64,000 nucleotides of DNA. Source: Alphaproteobacteria bacterium. GTDB lineage: Bacteria; Pseudomonadota; Alphaproteobacteria; Rhodobacterales; Rhodobacteraceae. Position 1 is the stretch's first letter; every line of letters begins with the position of its first letter. The position numbers and the translations under genes are program-made. The stretch lies in the NCBI GenBank assembly GCA_030425925.1, contig JAUHZO010000023.1, forward strand, positions 1 to 64,000. Reading direction: 5' to 3'. Positions 61,473 through 64,000 of the stretch are shown piece after piece. The notes under the pieces were generated by a model. The model had not been told where the DNA came from. It searched no databases and worked only from the letters and a program-made list of their open reading frames with translations.

Positions 61473-62735
61473 ATGATGCTGATCGACGACATTCTGAACG
61501 CCTCCTGTGCGCGGCCGACCCCGCAGGCGCGGGACATCCTGCACCTGTCGCTGCTCGACTGGCTGGCCTGCGGCATGGCTGGTGCCAACGAGCCCGTGGC
61601 GCAGGCCGTGCGCGGGCTGGTCGAGGACGAGGGTGGCACGCCGCAGGCCGGCTTTTTCGGCGGCGGGCGGGGGCCTGCACGGGCCGCGGCGCTCCTGAAC
61701 GGCGCGGCGAGCCATGCGCTGGATTACGACGACACCCATTTCGCCCATATCGGCCACCCCTCCGTGGCTGTCATGCCCGCCGCCCTTGCACTGGCCGAGC
61801 GGCAGGGCGCGGGGTTTGAGGCGTTCGAGGCGGCGGCGCTGGCGGGCTGCGAGGCCTCGGTCCGGTTCGGCGTGCTTTTCGGGCGGGCGCATTACCAGGT
61901 GGGCTTTCACCAGACCGCCACGGCGGGGGCCTTCGGGGCGACGGTTGCCGCCGGACTGCTGCTGGGGCTGGGCCGCGAGCGGATGCGCCACGCGCTGGGG
62001 CTGGTCAGCACCCGCGCCTCGGGGCTGAAATCCCAGTTCGGCACCATGGGCAAGCCGTTCAATGCCGGGATCGCCGCGGCGAACGGGGTCGAGGCGGCCG
62101 TGTTGGCGTCGCGCGGCTTCGTCTCGGACCCGGGCGCGCTGGACGGTGTGAACGGGTTCCTTGCGACGCATCACGCAGAGGGTGTCGCGGGGCAGCCGGC
62201 GGGGTTCCTGATGGAAGAGGTCAGCCACAAGTTGCACGCCTGCTGCCACGGTCTGCACGCGATGCTGGAGGCCCTGGCCTCGCTGGAAGTTTCGGGCGAC
62301 GCGGTGGAGATGGCCGAGATCACCACCCATCCGCGCTGGCTGACCGTGTGCAACATCGCCGCGCCGGCAACCGGGCTGGAGCTGAAATTCTCCTACCGCG
62401 CCGCCGCCGCGCTGCACCTTGCGGGCCATGACACCGCCGCGCTGGAGACATGGTCCGACGCACGGGCGGCAGACCCGTCGGTGACCGCCTTGCGCGACCG
62501 CGTGACCGTCATGGCCGATGACACGCTGCCCGAAACCGCCTGCCGGGTGCGGCTGCGTGTGGGGGGCGGCTGGCACGCGGCGGCGCATGACCTGGATCAG
62601 CCGATGGGCCTGACGACGCTGACCAAACGGTTGGCGCGCAAGGCCGAGGCCCTGGTCGGCGCAGACAAAGCCGCCGCACTGCGCGCGGCGGTTTCGGGCA
62701 GGAGCCTTGAGGATTTGCGGCGCGTGATGGTCTGA
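61473..62735 (+). CDS. MmgE/PrpD family protein
   Basis: 420 residues of the MmgE/PrpD fold (HLSLLDWLACGMAGANEPVA, HALDYDDTHFAHIGHPSVAV with the conserved catalytic-type Asp/His, EASVRFGVLFGRAHYQVGFH, GLVSTRASGLKSQFGTMGKP). The family includes 2-methylcitrate dehydratase and cis-aconitate decarboxylase. The exact substrate cannot be called; no prpB/C neighbour is present. 58 bp after the RatA-like gene. Confidence 0.9.
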   Translation: MMLIDDILNASCARPTPQARDILHLSLLDWLACGMAGANEPVAQAVRGLVEDEGGTPQAGFFGGGRGPARAAALLNGAASHALDYDDTHFAHIGHPSVAVMPAALALAERQGAGFEAFEAAALAGCEASVRFGVLFGRAHYQVGFHQTATAGAFGATVAAGLLLGLGRERMRHALGLVSTRASGLKSQFGTMGKPFNAGIAAANGVEAAVLASRGFVSDPGALDGVNGFLATHHAEGVAGQPAGFLMEEVSHKLHACCHGLHAMLEALASLEVSGDAVEMAEITTHPRWLTVCNIAAPATGLELKFSYRAAAALHLAGHDTAALETWSDARAADPSVTALRDRVTVMADDTLPETACRVRLRVGGGWHAAAHDLDQPMGLTTLTKRLARKAEALVGADKAAALRAAVSGRSLEDLRRVMV

Positions 62736-63143
62736 GCCTGACCGCCATGCAACACCAAATGCATCGGTTCGCTGAGGCCCTCAGTAAGTAACCCATGCTG
62801 CGAGATGTACGAAGGGCGGCTTCGTCCTTGGCCCGACAAGCGCTCTTTGAAGGACCCGAGTTGCCTTTATCCAGTGATGGATGGTGGCGATGGGGCCCTA
62901 CTTTCAATACCTTGCCAGGTATTCTATGCGATTTGTGGTCCTTTTGCGATCGCAAGATCTCGCGCTCTGGCGAAACCAATCGGTCTGACTGGGGCGATTG
63001 CCATTCCGTACTGATAGTTCAAAGTGTTGTACGTTCTCCAATCGAGTGGAGCGCGCAGTGATCCGAGTGCAGCATCTGTCCAGAGCTTGACTGACCCGGA
63101 TGAACAGCCCCCCTTGACGTCATGCATATTGGTGATGGCTGTG
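62736..63143. other. Gene-less, lower-GC segment
   Basis: About 400 bp of visibly lower GC than its neighbours. Several short frames run through it (for example 62805-63014 plus and 62924-63127 minus), but none has a convincing ribosome-binding site or recognisable domain. It may be the residue of an inserted element between the MmgE gene and the TetR/SDR pair. Confidence 0.5.
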
Positions 63144-63749
63144 TCACAGCTTGGTGAACACCGACAATGCCAGTGTCAGCATCTCGCGGACGTCGGCGGG
63201 GTCCTCTCCTGAGGCGCGCATGGTGATGGCCAGCGCGATCTGCTCGCCCAGGTATTTCGCTCCGGCCTCGACCGACAGGCCTTCCGGCCACTCCCCTGCA
63301 TCGCGGGCCGCTTGCAGGAAGGCGGCGTATGCCGCCTGTCCAACCGCGTCGATCTCCTCGACCCGCGCACGGGTTTCCGGCCCCAGCCGGTGCTTGCCCG
63401 ACCGCATCTTGTAGAACAGGCAGCCGGTTTCCATCCGTGGATCGTCGCTGGCAAAGTCGATCAGGGCGGCAAGCGTTGCGCGCAGCCCCGTCCCGCTGCG
63501 CAAGACCACGAACATCTCCGACAGCACCTGCTCGGCATAGCGGTCCAGGGTCGCGCGCGACAGCCCGTCTTCGCTGCCGAACTCGCGATAGAGCGAGGGT
63601 TTCGAGATACCCGCCATCTGACAGATCGCATTGATCGACACATCGGCCGGGTCGCTCTGCCAATACGCCTTCATCGCGACGTCGAGCACCTGCTCGGCGT
63701 TCATCGTTCGCGGTCGTCCGCGCGCGGGTTTTTGATCAGTATCGCTCAT
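63144..63749 (-). CDS. TetR/AcrR family transcriptional regulator
   Basis: The ATG at 63749 (MSDTDQKPARGRPRTMNAEQ) gives 201 residues; the longer frame to 63824 runs through the divergent promoter. The HTH is EQVLDVAMKAYWQSDPADVS with INAICQMAGISKPSLYREFG (about 20-65), followed by an all-helical ligand domain with RMETGCLFYKMRSGKHRLGP. It is divergent from the partial SDR gene, which it probably controls. Confidence 0.9.
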   Translation of the reverse strand: MSDTDQKPARGRPRTMNAEQVLDVAMKAYWQSDPADVSINAICQMAGISKPSLYREFGSEDGLSRATLDRYAEQVLSEMFVVLRSGTGLRATLAALIDFASDDPRMETGCLFYKMRSGKHRLGPETRARVEEIDAVGQAAYAAFLQAARDAGEWPEGLSVEAGAKYLGEQIALAITMRASGEDPADVREMLTLALSVFTKL

Positions 63750-63832
63750 TTTCGTACTATTCGGTATTTTATGCCTTGACGGGGTGCCCTGGATATTCGT
63801 GCCAATCGGTAACGAAACGCGCAAGCTGGAGT

Positions 63833-64000
63833 ATGCCCCATGTCGACACGCGAAAATCCGTCATCACCGGCGCGAGCAGCGGATCTGGCGCGGCGGCTGT
63901 GCGGGCCTTTGCCGACCGGGGCGACCGCGTCTGGGGCACGATGCGCGACGCGGGCGGACGCAACGCAGCCAAGAAGACCTGTGTGGATGCCGCCCGGTTT
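63833..64000 (+). CDS. Short-chain dehydrogenase/reductase (3' truncated by window edge)
   Basis: An ATG at 63833 opens a frame that runs to the window end (56 codons). It begins MPHVDTRKSVITGASSGSGA, the Rossmann TGxxxGxG nucleotide-binding motif (Ser replacing Ile at one variable position), followed by AVRAFADRGDRVWGTMRD. It is an NAD(P)-dependent oxidoreductase of unknown substrate. Divergent from a TetR regulator. Confidence 0.8.
   Translation, partial: MPHVDTRKSVITGASSGSGAAAVRAFADRGDRVWGTMRDAGGRNAAKKTCVDAARF

Noticed and set aside
62805-63061. Two overlapping plus-strand frames of 69 and 88 codons
   Set aside because: There is no ribosome-binding site, no recognisable domain, and a minus-strand frame of similar length overlaps.

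Overview
The window is a 64-kb chromosomal segment of a high-GC alphaproteobacterium, almost certainly Rhodobacterales (Roseobacter group). The evidence is the murB-ddl-ftsQ-ftsA-ftsZ-lpxC-bamD-recN order, an aerobic-type CobS/CobT cobaltochelatase with its J-domain partner, DUF6456/DUF6477 proteins, and a roseobacter-style set of corrinoid methyltransferase genes. No rRNA, tRNA, CRISPR array or intact insertion sequence was seen.

Layout. 1-1040: 3' part of an Ala-rich repeat protein, then repeat-like non-coding DNA. 1337-12379: cell-wall and division genes (murB, ddl, ftsQ, ftsA, ftsZ, a GH25 lysozyme, lpxC, bamD, recN), with a structured 98-bp tandem duplication between ftsA and ftsZ. 12389-24236: accessory genes (DUF1772 pair with a divergent TetR, a GlcD-like FAD oxidase, a CLC transporter, SH3 and other exported proteins, aminopeptidase P, a HExxH protein, a truncated winged-helix regulator, a methyltransferase, a broken hydrolase). 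24237-35153: cobT, cobS, a J-domain gene and bolA, separated by two RTX genes, an ECF sigma/anti-sigma pair, a fasciclin protein and a Tat-type MsrB. 35163-41963: DUF4177 protein, gatB with two small membrane proteins, a lytic transglycosylase and an acyltransferase. 42055-54135: dispersed one-carbon genes (DUF1638, corrinoid protein, DUF4242, betaine-homocysteine methyltransferase, two Lin0512 proteins, a non-pyrrolysine MttB-family protein) mixed with guaA, YdcF and LysR. 54169-64000: DUF6477 divergent from a GafA-like DUF6456 protein, lipA, an ArsR/SRPBCC pair, two c-type cytochromes with a LysR, hpt, a RatA-like gene, an MmgE/PrpD gene, and a TetR divergent from a partial SDR.

How the genes work together. 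The left block covers peptidoglycan precursor synthesis, the Z-ring, lipid A synthesis and outer-membrane assembly. CobS and CobT insert cobalt for B12, which the corrinoid methyltransferase set to the right would use; that link is inferred. The least understood parts are (i) the corrinoid/MttB/tandem-Lin0512/DUF1638 set, (ii) two loci with matching architecture (winged-helix regulator divergent from a small gene, with a shared 10-mer at identical spacing), (iii) the hairpin duplication in the ftsA-ftsZ gap, and (iv) a small transcript candidate with a terminator and a 24-bp perfect palindrome near 36.7 kb.
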